From contig CAILKX010000118.1 of assembly GCA_903834975.1 (NCBI GenBank), forward strand, positions 1-34,939: a stretch of DNA of 34,939 nt, written 5' to 3'. This document shows, one piece after another, positions 7,943-17,610 of the stretch; position 1 is the stretch's first letter, and each line of letters begins with the position of its first letter. Origin of the DNA: an uncultured Curvibacter sp. GTDB lineage: Bacteria > Pseudomonadota > Gammaproteobacteria > Burkholderiales > Burkholderiaceae_C. The position numbers and the translations under genes are program-made. Under the pieces are notes generated by a model. The model searched no databases and had not been told where the DNA came from. It saw nothing but the letters and a program-made list of their open reading frames with translations.

Positions 7943-9715
7943 ATGACCTTCACCGTCCAAGGTCTGGCTGTCGCCCGAGGCATTGCCATTGGGCGGGCGG
8001 TATTGGTGGCCTCCAGCCGCTTGGACGTGGCGCATTATTTCATCGAAGCCGCCCAAGTTGAAAGCGAAAGTGCGCGCTTAATTGCCGCTAAAAATGCAGT
8101 CGCCGAGGAGCTGTCCGAGTTGCAGGCTTCCTTGGCTCAAATGCCAGCGAGTGAGGCGCCGCCGGAACTGTCGGCCTTGCTGGACGTGCACTTGATGCTG
8201 CTACAAGACGAGGCGTTGACCGACGGCGTCTTGCATTGGGTTCGTGAGCGCTTGTACAACGCAGAATGGGCCTTAACGACGCAGCTTGAGGTCATCGGGC
8301 GGCAGTTTGATGAAATGAAGGACCGTTACCTGCGCGAACGCAAGGCCGACTTGGAGCAGGTGGTGGAACGCGTGTTGCGCAACCTCAAAGGGGCGCCGTC
8401 TGCCGTGACGCCGGTGTTCGGTCACACCCGCAAAAGTTCGCAAGAAGTGCTGATCGATGACACCGTCGATGTGCCCTTGGTCTTGGTGGCACACGACCTG
8501 TCACCGGCGGACATGATGCAGTTCAAGCAAAGTGTCTTTGCAGGCTTTGTCACCGATGTCGGTGGCAAAACCTCGCACACCGCCATCGTCGCACGCAGCA
8601 TGGACATTCCTGCGGTCGTCGGCGCTCGCGGCGCCAGCCAGTGGGTGCGGCAAGACGACTGGGTCATCATTGACGGCGATGCCGGCGTGATGATCGTCGA
8701 CCCTTCTCCCATTATTCTGGCCGAATATGGATTTAAACAGCGTCAAGGTGAGTTGGAGCGTGAGCGGCTGACGCGGTTGCGCCACACGCCCGCGGTGACC
8801 TTGGATGGTCAGAAAATTGAACTGCTGGCCAATATTGAACTCCCCGACGACACCCGCTCTGCGGTCGCCGCCGGGGCCTTGGGTGTGGGCTTGTTCCGCA
8901 GTGAGTTCTTGTTCATGGGTCGTCATGGCCAATTGCCCGACGAAGAAGAGCAATACGCGGCCTACAAAAGCGCCGTTGAAGGCATGCACGGCTTGCCGGT
9001 CACCATTCGCACGGTCGACGTGGGCGCCGACAAACCGCTGGATGAAAAGCCTCGTGAAGAATCTTATTTAAACCCCGCCTTGGGCTTGCGGGCCATTCGC
9101 TGGAGCTTGGCGGACCCGGACATGTTCCGCACCCAATTGCGCGCCATTTTGCGCGCAGCGGCCCATGGCAAAGTGAATTTGTTGATCCCGATGTTGTCGC
9201 AAGCCTCTGAAATTCGCGCCACCTTGGCGGTGCTGGATCAGGCCCGTCGCGAGCTGGATCACGCGGGGGTTGTTTATGGCCCCGTGCAAGTCGGTGCCAT
9301 GATCGAAATTCCCGCTGCGGCCCTGAATGTCGACCTGTTCTTGCGCTACTTTGACTTCTTGTCGATCGGCACCAACGACCTGATTCAATACACGCTGGCG
9401 ATTGACCGCGCCGATGAATCGGTTGCGCATTTGTACGACCCTTTGCACCCCGCGGTGTTGGCCCTGATTGCCAAAACCTTGGACCACGGCGCCCAGCAAG
9501 GCAAGTCGGTCAGTGTGTGCGGCGAAATGGCGGGCGATGTGACCCTGACCCGTTTGCTGTTGGGCATGGGCTTGAAGGTGTTTTCCATGCACCCCTCGCA
9601 AATCTTGTCGGTCAAGCAAGAAATTTTGCGCAGCGACACCCAAAAACTCAAACGCTGGGCCAGTGAAGTTTTGGCCTCAGACGAGCCCGCTCAGCACTTG
9701 AACAAAGCCCGCTGA
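7943..9715 (+). CDS. ptsI: PTS enzyme I (phosphoenolpyruvate-protein phosphotransferase)
   Basis: Autophosphorylates from PEP and passes phosphate to HPr; cytosolic dimer. The 590 residues follow the family plan: N-terminal HPr-binding domain, swivelling His domain with GGKTSHTAIVARSM (active His212) and the C-terminal PEP-binding TIM barrel with the SIGTNDLIQYTLAIDR signature and the SVCGEMAGD motif (Cys526). No GAF domain is present, so this is the classical EI and not EI-Ntr (PtsP). It is the last gene of the PTS operon and converges on the TonB receptor gene 18 bases away; a weak inverted repeat (GCTGGG...CCCAGC, 9727-9753) lies at the junction. Confidence 0.96.
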   Translation: MTFTVQGLAVARGIAIGRAVLVASSRLDVAHYFIEAAQVESESARLIAAKNAVAEELSELQASLAQMPASEAPPELSALLDVHLMLLQDEALTDGVLHWVRERLYNAEWALTTQLEVIGRQFDEMKDRYLRERKADLEQVVERVLRNLKGAPSAVTPVFGHTRKSSQEVLIDDTVDVPLVLVAHDLSPADMMQFKQSVFAGFVTDVGGKTSHTAIVARSMDIPAVVGARGASQWVRQDDWVIIDGDAGVMIVDPSPIILAEYGFKQRQGELERERLTRLRHTPAVTLDGQKIELLANIELPDDTRSAVAAGALGVGLFRSEFLFMGRHGQLPDEEEQYAAYKSAVEGMHGLPVTIRTVDVGADKPLDEKPREESYLNPALGLRAIRWSLADPDMFRTQLRAILRAAAHGKVNLLIPMLSQASEIRATLAVLDQARRELDHAGVVYGPVQVGAMIEIPAAALNVDLFLRYFDFLSIGTNDLIQYTLAIDRADESVAHLYDPLHPAVLALIAKTLDHGAQQGKSVSVCGEMAGDVTLTRLLLGMGLKVFSMHPSQILSVKQEILRSDTQKLKRWASEVLASDEPAQHLNKAR

Positions 9716-9733
9716 CCGCGGAGAGGCTGGGTT

Positions 9734-11908
9734 TTAAAGCCTTTTTTCCCAGCGCAGTTGAACATTCAAATAAGTTTGGTTGTGGGTTTGGCTATTTTCC
9801 AACGTGGCGGGACTTTGGTAGATGCTGCCGGTTGAGTACAGCTGAGGCCCGAGGTTGAAAAGCGACAAGCGCCAAGAGGCGGTGTTGTCGACCTTCCACA
9901 AGCCATACACATCAAATTCTCGCTTGCGTGAAATGCTCAGCAGTTGTGCAGCGCTGGTTTGCGTCTCGTAGGCCGGTGTGAGGTTGTAATTACCGCCCAC
10001 AGTCAAAGGGGTTCCCTTGAAATGGTGGTCGCCGCCAAAATTGCCCGTGATGTGCGGCTGTTGGTCCATCTGGTTGTGGGGTCCGGGGAGCCCTGCCACT
10101 TGGGAGTTGAAAAAGCTGACGTTGGTGCGCAGGTTGACGGCGGGGGCCTCTGAAATCAGCTGATTCAGCCTGAACTTGGCCTCCAACTCCAGCCCTTCGG
10201 TGTTGGCCGTGCCGACGTTTTGAGGGCTGGATACCCATCGGCCGCTAATGAGGTTTTGGGCCACCAAGGTGCGCACATAGTTGTCCACGCGTCGGTAAAA
10301 AACCGAGGCGCTCAAAATGCCCCCCTCGGCCAGGTAATGCTCCAGCGCGAAATCAAGGCCGGTGGCCAATTCGGGCTTCAAATACGGATTGCCCACGGTG
10401 TCGGGATCGCTCGGCCCATTGCTGCCATTGGTGCTGTCTTGCGAGGTGCGCAAATAAGGCGCCATTAAGCTGGAGATGGGTGTGGCTTTGTAGCTGCGGG
10501 TCAAGCTCATGCGCACTTGGTCTTTGCTGTCGGGTTCGGGGCGCCACATGGCGTGAAGCATGGGGGAAAGTACCGTCGATTGGTTGACCGACTGCATCAA
10601 ACCATTGTTGCCGTGGGTATCCAGGTGCTCATAGCGCAAGCCTGCGTAGGTGCCCCATTGGGGGTTGATTTGCCACTCGTCTTGGGTGTAGAAAGCCGAC
10701 CGCCATTGACGTGCACCCAAATCGCCCGTGTTGCCCATGAGAGCCGGCGTGGCATAGGCGTCTTCAGCCCGAATCACTTGCTCCATTTCAACCCCGCTGA
10801 CCCACTCATGGCCTCCGCTCAATAGCTGTTTGAACTTCAGGCTGGAGGTGAAGCTGCGGTCTGAAATCGTGCTGGTCATGTTGGTTGAGGGCAGAATGCC
10901 CCCACGGCCCGCCGTCTGCACTTGGTTGTTGTAGCTGTTCCAGCCACCGCCATTGAACTTCAGCTCGAAGTTGCTGTCAGGACTCAGCACTTTTTTCCAC
11001 TGCCCGTTCAAGCGCAGCACCGTTGACTCTCGAAGACTTTGCGTGTTGGCCTCGTCAAAACCACTCAAGCCATTGCCGGTGCTGCTTTGCGACAAATGCT
11101 CGGTGCCGTGGGCGCCAGAACGCGCGAACATCAAGAACGGCATCAAGGTCAGCGTCTCGCCTGGTGCGTCTTTGAACTGCAAACGGGCGGTGGCATTGAT
11201 GCTGTCCCGCTTTGAGACGGAATCGTTGAGGGTGGTTCTGCTCAAGCTGCTGGGGAGGGGCCCCAGTGCTTCTCGGCTCAGGTCGGTTTCGGAGTGCGTC
11301 GGTGTGGTGCTGTGGTTGGCGGAGAGGGTGTAATTGGCTGAGAGCAGCTCAAGGTCTTGGTGGGTACTGAGCGACACCATTTCAGTCAGTTGGCCGCCCT
11401 GGGAAGCCAGCGACGACTTCAAGTCCATCGGCTCACCCCGCTTGCCTTGGCGGGTGATGATGTTGATGGTGCCGGCCACCGCTTGTGCACCGGTTTCAGC
11501 GGTGGGTGCGCGGTAAATTTCAATGCGCTCCACCATTTCAGGCGTCAAAGACTCGACGGGAAAACCATGCGGCATCCGTTGACCATCCATCAAAATTTGG
11601 GTGTAACCCGCGCTCAAGCCCCGCATGCGAATGCCGCTGCCCCGCCCGGGCGGGCCGCCCAATGAGATGCCGGGTTGGCGCTGCAGCACATCGCCAATGT
11701 TGTTGTCACCCAGGCGCTCAATTTCTTCATGGGTGATCACGATTTTGCTGACCGTCGATTCACGCCGATCTTTGATTTCGTCGTCGCGCTTGTCGGTGAT
11801 CTCCACTTGGCCCATGTCGGTGGTGGGGCTCTTTTGTGCCCAAGCGAGGTGGCAGGCCAGCGTCAGCACGGCCCAAGTGAGGGGTTTGATCGGGATCGAA
11901 ATAGACAT
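9734..11908 (-). CDS. TonB-dependent outer-membrane receptor
   Basis: Beta-barrel transporter taking up a ligand with TonB energy. The 724-residue precursor has a signal peptide (residues 1-24, AWA then Gln25). A candidate TonB box lies around GQVEITDK (33-40). The plug domain (about 48-160) has GDVLQRQPGISLGG, GIRMRGLSAGYTQILMDGQR and ERIEIYRAPTAETGAQAVAGTINI. The barrel fills the rest and ends NVQLRWEKRL, with Leu rather than the usual aromatic last residue. There is no STN domain, so no sigma/anti-sigma signalling is expected. Substrate cannot be read from the sequence; siderophore, haem, cobalamin and others are open. It is the last gene of the minus-strand lipB-lipA run, 22 bases after gph, and no tonB/exbD is nearby. 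Confidence 0.92.
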   Translation of the reverse strand: MSISIPIKPLTWAVLTLACHLAWAQKSPTTDMGQVEITDKRDDEIKDRRESTVSKIVITHEEIERLGDNNIGDVLQRQPGISLGGPPGRGSGIRMRGLSAGYTQILMDGQRMPHGFPVESLTPEMVERIEIYRAPTAETGAQAVAGTINIITRQGKRGEPMDLKSSLASQGGQLTEMVSLSTHQDLELLSANYTLSANHSTTPTHSETDLSREALGPLPSSLSRTTLNDSVSKRDSINATARLQFKDAPGETLTLMPFLMFARSGAHGTEHLSQSSTGNGLSGFDEANTQSLRESTVLRLNGQWKKVLSPDSNFELKFNGGGWNSYNNQVQTAGRGGILPSTNMTSTISDRSFTSSLKFKQLLSGGHEWVSGVEMEQVIRAEDAYATPALMGNTGDLGARQWRSAFYTQDEWQINPQWGTYAGLRYEHLDTHGNNGLMQSVNQSTVLSPMLHAMWRPEPDSKDQVRMSLTRSYKATPISSLMAPYLRTSQDSTNGSNGPSDPDTVGNPYLKPELATGLDFALEHYLAEGGILSASVFYRRVDNYVRTLVAQNLISGRWVSSPQNVGTANTEGLELEAKFRLNQLISEAPAVNLRTNVSFFNSQVAGLPGPHNQMDQQPHITGNFGGDHHFKGTPLTVGGNYNLTPAYETQTSAAQLLSISRKREFDVYGLWKVDNTASWRLSLFNLGPQLYSTGSIYQSPATLENSQTHNQTYLNVQLRWEKRL

Positions 11909-11930
11909 GGCGGAGATTAAACCTTAAAGC

Positions 11931-12647
11931 TCAAAAAAGTTCTTCGAGCGAATCAATGACCCGGTCAGCGCCAGCCGTGTAAGCCGGTTGACCATGGTTG
12001 TAACCGTAACTGACCAAGATGACAGGACAACCAGCGGCCCGGGCGGCTTGCACATCGTTGACCGAGTCGCCCACCATGCAGGTGTGCGCAGGCAAAGTGC
12101 CCAAGCTTTCGCAGGCTTTTAGCAAGGGCATGGGATGTGGCTTTTTCTTTTCATGGGTGTCTCCGCCGATCACGTGCTCGAAAAAGCCCAGGCAGTTTTT
12201 TTGCCTTAGCAAATCACGTGCAAAACGTTCGGGTTTGTTGGTCAAACAAACCAAAGGGAGGCCTGCGTGGTGCCAGCGACTCAAGCTCGCTTCGACGCCG
12301 GGGTAAAGGGTCGAGCGAAGCCCATTCAGGCGGGCGTAATGGTGCAGATAGCGCGTCAGGGCCCAAGCGCCCAAAGGCAAACCGTCTGGGCCTGGTTGGC
12401 CTGGCCGCTCAAGCCCGATGGGCCACTGAGATTCGACCCACTGAAGCGCCAGCTGCACCAAATGTTCGGAGCCTTTGCCCACCATCAAGGTCACGTCCTC
12501 GGCTTGAAGGGCGAGGACGGGTCCCTGGTTGCCCGGGCCCAACACCTCCTCAAGCATGGCGTTCAAGGCGGCCACAAAGTCGCCCAAGGTGTCGACCAAA
12601 GTGCCGTCAAGGTCCAGCAAAAGGGCGTCGAACTTTTGAGTAGTCAT
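11931..12647 (-). CDS. gph: HAD-family phosphatase, phosphoglycolate phosphatase-like
   Basis: Predicted to dephosphorylate 2-phosphoglycolate or a similar small phosphate ester; cytosolic. The 238 residues carry HAD motif I DLDGTLVDT (nucleophile Asp12, general acid Asp14), motif II around VCLTNKP, motif III lysine within HEKKKPHP and motif IV GDSVNDV. The helical cap between about 20 and 100 is the Gph-type C1 cap, with a small Pro/Gly-rich insertion (GLERPGQPGPDGLPLG). Substrate assignment is by family resemblance only; pyrophosphatase PpaX-like or general HAD activity is possible. It lies between the patatin and TonB receptor genes with gaps of about 20 bases. Confidence 0.8.
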   Translation of the reverse strand: MTTQKFDALLLDLDGTLVDTLGDFVAALNAMLEEVLGPGNQGPVLALQAEDVTLMVGKGSEHLVQLALQWVESQWPIGLERPGQPGPDGLPLGAWALTRYLHHYARLNGLRSTLYPGVEASLSRWHHAGLPLVCLTNKPERFARDLLRQKNCLGFFEHVIGGDTHEKKKPHPMPLLKACESLGTLPAHTCMVGDSVNDVQAARAAGCPVILVSYGYNHGQPAYTAGADRVIDSLEELF

Positions 12648-12667
12648 GTGGTGTGCGCAGGGTGACT

Positions 12668-13528
12668 TCAGTCCGATGCGGCAGCCCGCTGAAAGCGGCG
12701 ACGGGCGTCGGTGTAACCCAATTCAAAGGCCCCCATGACGTTGGCATTGGCCGTGCAATCCCATGTCGTGACCGGAATCTTTTGGCTTGCTTGCCAATAC
12801 GTTCGCCCGTTGTGTTGAAAATACTCGGGTCGATTCGGGTAGTGCCGAGTGAGGAGAACCAAGGTGCGAGCCCTTGCTTCTGGGGTTTGAGTGGGAACGG
12901 GTGCGTTGTCGATGTAGCCGCCGTCAAACGCCCATTGACCGTCCAGCATGACCGAATTCATGAAGGGCGGTGCCGCCGCTGAGGCGTACAACAACCGTTG
13001 AGCCGCCTCTAAGGTGCTGCAGGCTTGAAGGTCATAAAAGGCCTGGCGCAAACCTAAAAACCGGGACAGCCGAGGGTGGATGTCGCGGGTCCATTTTTTG
13101 TCAATCAAGTATGCCAAGGTGCCTGCCGCGACGCTGCCCCCTTTCCCCAAGCGCTTGGCAGGGTGGGTGACGACCACCTGCAATTTTTGGGCGCTCTGTT
13201 TCAACAGGGGAAAGGTGTCGGCGTTGAGGAAGGCGCCAATCCAAGCGGGATACGTCTCTTGGTGCGCGAAATGCAACTTCAGGCGGGCCAGGTCGCGCCA
13301 ATAAAAAAGCCGGTGGTTATCGGCAAACAAGTGCCTGCATTGGTTCAGCGCGGCTTGGGGGCCTATGGTCAGGCAAGAAGCCGCCACCGCGGCGCCCGCA
13401 CTCGTGCCAATCAGATTGGCGGGAAGCACATGACCTTGCTCACGCAGATAAGTCACCAGCCCGGCCTGCCAGAAACACCGGTTTCCGCCGCCTGCGAAGA
13501 CCAACGTGTCAAAAGCTTTAAAGGGCAT
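12668..13528 (-). CDS. Patatin-like phospholipase
   Basis: Predicted lipid acyl hydrolase with a Ser-Asp dyad. The 286 residues show the nucleophile elbow GTSAG (Ser43) and the DGG motif (Asp202 in AFDGGYIDNAP). The oxyanion-hole segment is GGGNRCFWQAG at 13-23, where the usual Gly after the Arg is Cys. No signal peptide or transmembrane segment is seen, so it should act in the cytosol or at the inner face of the membrane. It lies 14 bases after lipA and 20 bases before gph on the same strand, within a run concerned partly with octanoate and lipoate metabolism. Substrate is unknown. Confidence 0.85.
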   Translation of the reverse strand: MPFKAFDTLVFAGGGNRCFWQAGLVTYLREQGHVLPANLIGTSAGAAVAASCLTIGPQAALNQCRHLFADNHRLFYWRDLARLKLHFAHQETYPAWIGAFLNADTFPLLKQSAQKLQVVVTHPAKRLGKGGSVAAGTLAYLIDKKWTRDIHPRLSRFLGLRQAFYDLQACSTLEAAQRLLYASAAAPPFMNSVMLDGQWAFDGGYIDNAPVPTQTPEARARTLVLLTRHYPNRPEYFQHNGRTYWQASQKIPVTTWDCTANANVMGAFELGYTDARRRFQRAAASD

Positions 13529-13542
13529 GGATCGGAGAAAAC

Positions 13543-14544
13543 TCAGGCGAGTACGCCATGCGCCTGCTGATCTGCGTGGTAACTGGAGCGAACCATGGCG
13601 CCCACAGCGGCGTGGCTGAAACCCATTTTGTAGGCCTCGGCTTCAAACATCTTGAAGGTGTCGGGCGTGACGTACCGGCGCACGGGCAGGTGGCTGTTGC
13701 TGGGCGCCAAGTATTGGCCCAGGGTCAGCATGTCGATCTGGTGGGCCCGCATGTCTTGCATGACTTGCAAAATTTCTTCGTCGGTTTCGCCCAGGCCCAC
13801 CATTAGGCCACTCTTGGTGGGTACGTTGGGGTGCAGGGCTTTGAACTTTTTCAGCAGATTCAAGCTGAATGCGTAGTCGGAGCCAGGCCGCACTTCTTTG
13901 TACAAGCGCGGCACGGTTTCCAAGTTGTGGTTCATCACATCGGGGGGCGCTGCTTTCAAAATTTCCAAGGCGCGGTCGTCGCGACCCCGAAAGTCGGGCA
14001 CCAAAATTTCAATTTGGGTTTGGGGTGACCGTTGGCGCGTGTTCTCAATGCAAGCCACAAAGTGGGCGCTGCCGCCATCGCGCAGGTCGTCGCGGTCAAC
14101 GCTGGTGATGACCACATAGTTGAGTTTGAGTTGGGCGATGGTGTTGGCCAAGTTGAGGGGTTCGTTGACGTCCAAGGGGTCCGGACGACCGTGGCCCACA
14201 TCGCAAAAAGGGCAGCGGCGCGTGCACTTGTCGCCCATGATCATGAAGGTGGCCGTGCCGTTGCCAAAACACTCGCCGATGTTGGGGCAAGAGGCTTCTT
14301 CGCAGACCGTGTTCAGCTTGTTCTCGCGCAAAATTTGCTTGATTTCATAAAAGCGCGTGGTGGGTGAACCCGCTTTGACACGGATCCACGAGGGTTTCTT
14401 CAGGACTTCGCCGGCTTCCACCTTGATTGGAATGCGCGAGAGTTTGGCCGCGGCTTTTTGCTTGGCCAAGGGGTTGTAATCGGCCTGGGATTGCGCTTCG
14501 CGAACAACGGGGGTGGCAGGCTTCGAATTTTCTGGGGTGGTCAC
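13543..14544 (-). CDS. lipA: Lipoyl synthase
   Basis: Radical SAM enzyme inserting two sulfurs into protein-bound octanoyl groups to make lipoyl cofactors. The 333 residues contain both cluster motifs: the auxiliary 4Fe-4S set Cys81, Cys86, Cys92 ([12 protein letters not shown]) and the radical SAM set Cys107, Cys111, Cys114 (CTRRCPFC). The C-terminal RSSYHAD segment carries the Ser that ligates the auxiliary cluster. A 45-residue N-terminal extension precedes the conserved core. It follows lipB by seven bases, so both lipoylation steps are made from one transcript. Confidence 0.97.
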   Translation of the reverse strand: MTTPENSKPATPVVREAQSQADYNPLAKQKAAAKLSRIPIKVEAGEVLKKPSWIRVKAGSPTTRFYEIKQILRENKLNTVCEEASCPNIGECFGNGTATFMIMGDKCTRRCPFCDVGHGRPDPLDVNEPLNLANTIAQLKLNYVVITSVDRDDLRDGGSAHFVACIENTRQRSPQTQIEILVPDFRGRDDRALEILKAAPPDVMNHNLETVPRLYKEVRPGSDYAFSLNLLKKFKALHPNVPTKSGLMVGLGETDEEILQVMQDMRAHQIDMLTLGQYLAPSNSHLPVRRYVTPDTFKMFEAEAYKMGFSHAAVGAMVRSSYHADQQAHGVLA

Positions 14545-14551
14545 GGTTTGT

Positions 14552-15259
14552 TTAATCGTTCAAATGAAGCGGCGATGCGGGGCCGCGGGGCGCTAGATAA
14601 ATTTGCAGTTTTCGGGCCAGCACATCGGCCACTTCTTGCCAAGTGGTTTGTACCCCAATTGTAGAAAGGTCGACGGTTTGCAGCCCGGCATGGCCGCAGG
14701 GGTTGATGCGGGCAAAGGGTTCCAAGTCCATCGCCACGTTCAAGGCGACACCGTGGTACGTGCAATGGCGGCTCACTTTGATGCCCAAAGCCGCTATTTT
14801 TCCGAGTCCGCGAAACGGGTCTTGGGAGGGGCTCGGGCCGGTCAGGGCCGCGTGGGCAAAGGGGTCGGCCAGTTGCACATAAATGCCAGGCGCGCCGGCG
14901 ACGCGGTGGCCCGTGACGCCCCATTCGGCCAGCGTGGAGAGCAGAGCCTGCTCGAGTTTATAGACATATTCTTTGACGTAATAGCCCGCGCGCTGTAGGT
15001 TGATCAAGGGGTAGGCCACCACTTGGCCAGGTCCGTGATAAGTCACTTGGCCGCCCCGGTTGGTGGGCAGCACGGGAATGTTGCCGGGACCTAAAACGTG
15101 GCTCGCTAAGCCGGCCAATCCTTGCGTGAAAACGGGCGCATGTTCGCAAAGCCAAATTTCATCGGGTGTGTGCTCCTCCCGCGCCGCGGTGAACTGTTGC
15201 ATGGCGGCGACGGTGTCTGCGCAGTCACAGCGGCCCAAAGACTTGGTCGAGATGGGCAT
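14552..15259 (-). CDS. lipB: Octanoyl-ACP:protein N-octanoyltransferase
   Basis: Transfers octanoate from acyl carrier protein to lipoyl domains, the substrate for LipA. The 235 residues show the family motifs [13 protein letters not shown] (67-79), the catalytic Lys154 in GKIAALG and catalytic Cys188 in [10 protein letters not shown] Pro/Ser-rich insertion of about 20 residues (131-150) sits just before the Lys motif and is absent in E. coli LipB. It is five bases after the ybeD-type gene and seven before lipA, so ybeD-lipB-lipA form a unit as in many Proteobacteria. Confidence 0.96.
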   Translation of the reverse strand: MPISTKSLGRCDCADTVAAMQQFTAAREEHTPDEIWLCEHAPVFTQGLAGLASHVLGPGNIPVLPTNRGGQVTYHGPGQVVAYPLINLQRAGYYVKEYVYKLEQALLSTLAEWGVTGHRVAGAPGIYVQLADPFAHAALTGPSPSQDPFRGLGKIAALGIKVSRHCTYHGVALNVAMDLEPFARINPCGHAGLQTVDLSTIGVQTTWQEVADVLARKLQIYLAPRGPASPLHLND

Positions 15260-15264
15260 TGTGT

Positions 15265-15597
15265 TTAGAGCACGTACTTGGCTTGTGGATGCGCAGTCAA
15301 AGCACGGTACAAGTTGTCTAGTTGCTCGCGGCTGGTGGCGGTGACGGTCAGCGTCAAACTTTGGTATTTGCCGCCGCTGCTGTCGCGCATTTCCAAGCGG
15401 CCAGGCTCAAAGCCCGGGTCGTGCTCGGTGGCAATGGCCGTCATGGCCTCGACAAAACCTTCCGCCTTGAGGCCCATCACTTTGATTGGAAAAAGACTGG
15501 GGTATTCAATCAAAGACTCGGCGCGGGTGGCGTCGGGTGCTGCGGTGGTCGTGGGGCCTAAAGCAGGGCCTGGGGAGCTGGAATTGGGGGTGGTCAT
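15265..15597 (-). CDS. YbeD/DUF493 family protein
   Basis: Small protein of unknown molecular function, with an ACT-like ferredoxin fold in E. coli YbeD. The 110-residue product has a Pro/Thr/Ala-rich N-terminus (1-27). The family core then runs from [17 protein letters not shown] to the end and includes [31 protein letters not shown] lies about six bases before the ATG. Family members are often encoded beside lipB, as here, which suggests but does not prove a role tied to lipoylation. It is the first gene of the six-gene minus-strand run. Confidence 0.88.
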   Translation of the reverse strand: MTTPNSSSPGPALGPTTTAAPDATRAESLIEYPSLFPIKVMGLKAEGFVEAMTAIATEHDPGFEPGRLEMRDSSGGKYQSLTLTVTATSREQLDNLYRALTAHPQAKYVL

Positions 15598-15742
15598 GAA
15601 GGCTCCTGAGAAAGTTGAATTGTGTCTTTAACTGGGGGCGGGTGCCCTAAAACCCAGAGAGACCACGCCAAATCAACATAAAAATTTCTGAGCAAAGCCC
15701 TTGTTTCATGGGTTTTTGTAAGGTTAGGTCGGGATAACCCCA

Positions 15743-15748
15743 TATAAT
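15743..15748 (+). promoter_or_regulatory. Probable -10 box of the atp operon
   Basis: A perfect TATAAT at 15743-15748 predicts a start near 15755, leaving a 67-base leader before atpI at 15822. No good -35 box is seen at 16-18 bases (TTGTAA at 15716-15721 is 21 bases away). It lies in the 224-base divergent region 15598-15821 between ybeD and atpI; I found no convincing promoter for the minus-strand operon there. Confidence 0.5.
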
Positions 15749-15821
15749 GACTGGCTTTGTGAGCGATGAAGTCTTGATGGATTCGGTAATTGACTTGGTA
15801 ACTACGAGGTAACTCAAAGCA

Positions 15822-16406
15822 ATGACCTATGTCAGCTACTCCGAAGAAGTGGAGGCGGAAAAAGCGCTGGACGAATTGAGGTTCAAGCCTCTCAGCGCCG
15901 AACAGGCCCAAGCGTGGCGTCAGCACCATTTTGTGCTCTCGCCTTGGCGGGTGGTGTTTTGGCAGGTGCTGGTGGGTTGTGTGCTGGGCCTGTTGGCTTG
16001 GTGGATCACGGGTCGTTTCAGTGCGGGTCTGTCAGCGGTTTATGGTGCTTTGGCGGTGGTCATCCCCGCAGCGCTGTTTGCCCGTGGCCTCACAGGTGGG
16101 TTTGCCGCAACCGGCGTCACGGGGGCGGTGCTCGGCTTCTTTATATGGGAGGCCGTCAAATTGATGGTGGGTGTGGTGATGTTGGTCATGGCACCCCGGG
16201 TGGTTTCAGAGTTGAGCTGGCCGGCATTGCTGGTGGGCTTGGTGGTGACAATGAAGGTTTACTGGTTGGCACTTTTAGTGGCAGGCGGAAAACCGCTAAA
16301 CAGGCGAGATAACAGATGGCTGTTGAAGAACAAGTTGTTGAACACGTTGGTGAACACGGTGCTGAGCATGCCCAGACGGCAGGCGAATACATCATTCACC
16401 ACTTGA
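15822..16406 (+). CDS. atpI: ATP synthase protein I
   Basis: Small membrane protein encoded first in atp operons, thought to aid c-ring assembly or cation handling. The 194-residue frame has a charged N-terminus (1-42) and then four hydrophobic stretches at about 45-62, 67-87, 92-125 and 130-152. The frame runs 91 bases into atpB, so its last 30 residues (RDNRWLL onward) are encoded over the atpB start. This is unusually long. An out-of-frame TAA at 16297-16299 would end the protein just before atpB if one base were removed upstream, for example in the A-run near 16289. Either a natural extension or a one-base change is possible. Confidence 0.82.
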   Translation: MTYVSYSEEVEAEKALDELRFKPLSAEQAQAWRQHHFVLSPWRVVFWQVLVGCVLGLLAWWITGRFSAGLSAVYGALAVVIPAALFARGLTGGFAATGVTGAVLGFFIWEAVKLMVGVVMLVMAPRVVSELSWPALLVGLVVTMKVYWLALLVAGGKPLNRRDNRWLLKNKLLNTLVNTVLSMPRRQANTSFTT

Positions 16407-17212
16407 CCTTTTTCCAATCGGGCAAACCCGCTTCAGTGGCCGATTTCTCGGTCTACAACTACGACTCCATTTTCTTCTCGGTGCTGCTTGGCTTCGTGAC
16501 TTGCTGGATTTTGTGGCTGGCCGCTCGCAAGGCCACTTCCGGTGTGCCCGGTCGCTTTCAGGCGGCTGTGGAGTTGTTGTTCGAGATGGTTGATCAGCAA
16601 GCCAAGGGCATTGTGCACAACGCGGAAAGCCGCAAGTTTGTCGCGCCTCTGGCTCTGACGATTTTCGTTTGGGTGTTCTTGCTGAACGCCATGGATTTGT
16701 TCCCGGTCGACTTCTTCCCGGCACTTTGGGCGCAGTTCTACGGCGCGACTGGCCGCGATCCACACCACGCCTTCTTGCGCGTGGTGCCCACCGCCGACTT
16801 GGCGGTCACCATGGGCATGTCGGTTGCTGTGCTGCTGATCTGCTTGTATTACAACGTCAAGATCAAGGGCTTGGGTGGCTGGATTCATGAATTGTTCACA
16901 GCCCCCTTTGGCAACCACTGGGCGCTCTATCCTTTTAACTTTTTGATGCAAATCATTGAGTTTGTGGCCAAAACGGTTTCGCATGGCATGCGGTTGTTTG
17001 GCAATATGTATGCGGGTGAGTTGATCTTTTTGTTGATCGCTTTAATGGGTGGCGCTTTCACGCTGTCTGCTACAGGCATTTTGTTGGCCATTGGTCAAAT
17101 CATGGCGGGTTCCGCTTGGGCCATCTTCCACATCTTGATCATCACATTGCAAGCCTTTGTGTTCATGATGTTGACCTTGGTTTATGTGGGTCAAGCGCAC
17201 GATCACCATTGA
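16316..17212 (+). CDS. atpB: ATP synthase F0 subunit a
   Basis: Proton-channel stator subunit of F0 in the inner membrane. The 298 residues start with an acidic, His-rich segment (about 1-40), typical for Burkholderiales, followed by five to six membrane helices. The essential Arg226 sits in [14 protein letters not shown]. The C-terminal helix segment [24 protein letters not shown] is intact, including the Gln that lines the half-channel. The start lies inside the atpI frame. A 64-base gap with a strong pyrimidine tract separates it from atpE. Confidence 0.97.
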   Translation: MAVEEQVVEHVGEHGAEHAQTAGEYIIHHLTFFQSGKPASVADFSVYNYDSIFFSVLLGFVTCWILWLAARKATSGVPGRFQAAVELLFEMVDQQAKGIVHNAESRKFVAPLALTIFVWVFLLNAMDLFPVDFFPALWAQFYGATGRDPHHAFLRVVPTADLAVTMGMSVAVLLICLYYNVKIKGLGGWIHELFTAPFGNHWALYPFNFLMQIIEFVAKTVSHGMRLFGNMYAGELIFLLIALMGGAFTLSATGILLAIGQIMAGSAWAIFHILIITLQAFVFMMLTLVYVGQAHDHH

Positions 17213-17219
17213 GCGTTAA

Positions 17220-17540
<321 letters not shown>

Positions 17541-17610
17541 TTCGTCAGGTTTTTCTCCTCACACCATTCCTTCGGCAGCTCTCAGGGGCGTCGGAGGTGA
17601 AGGATGAAAA

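Noticed and set aside
9727-9753. Inverted repeat GCTGGG...CCCAGC as a terminator between ptsI and the TonB receptor gene
   Set aside because: Six-base arms with a 15-base loop and no T-run beyond the stem; too weak to call.
17604-17610. ATG at 17604 as the atpF start
   Set aside because: It is out of frame with AtpF; the in-frame TTG at 17611 gives the correct N-terminus.
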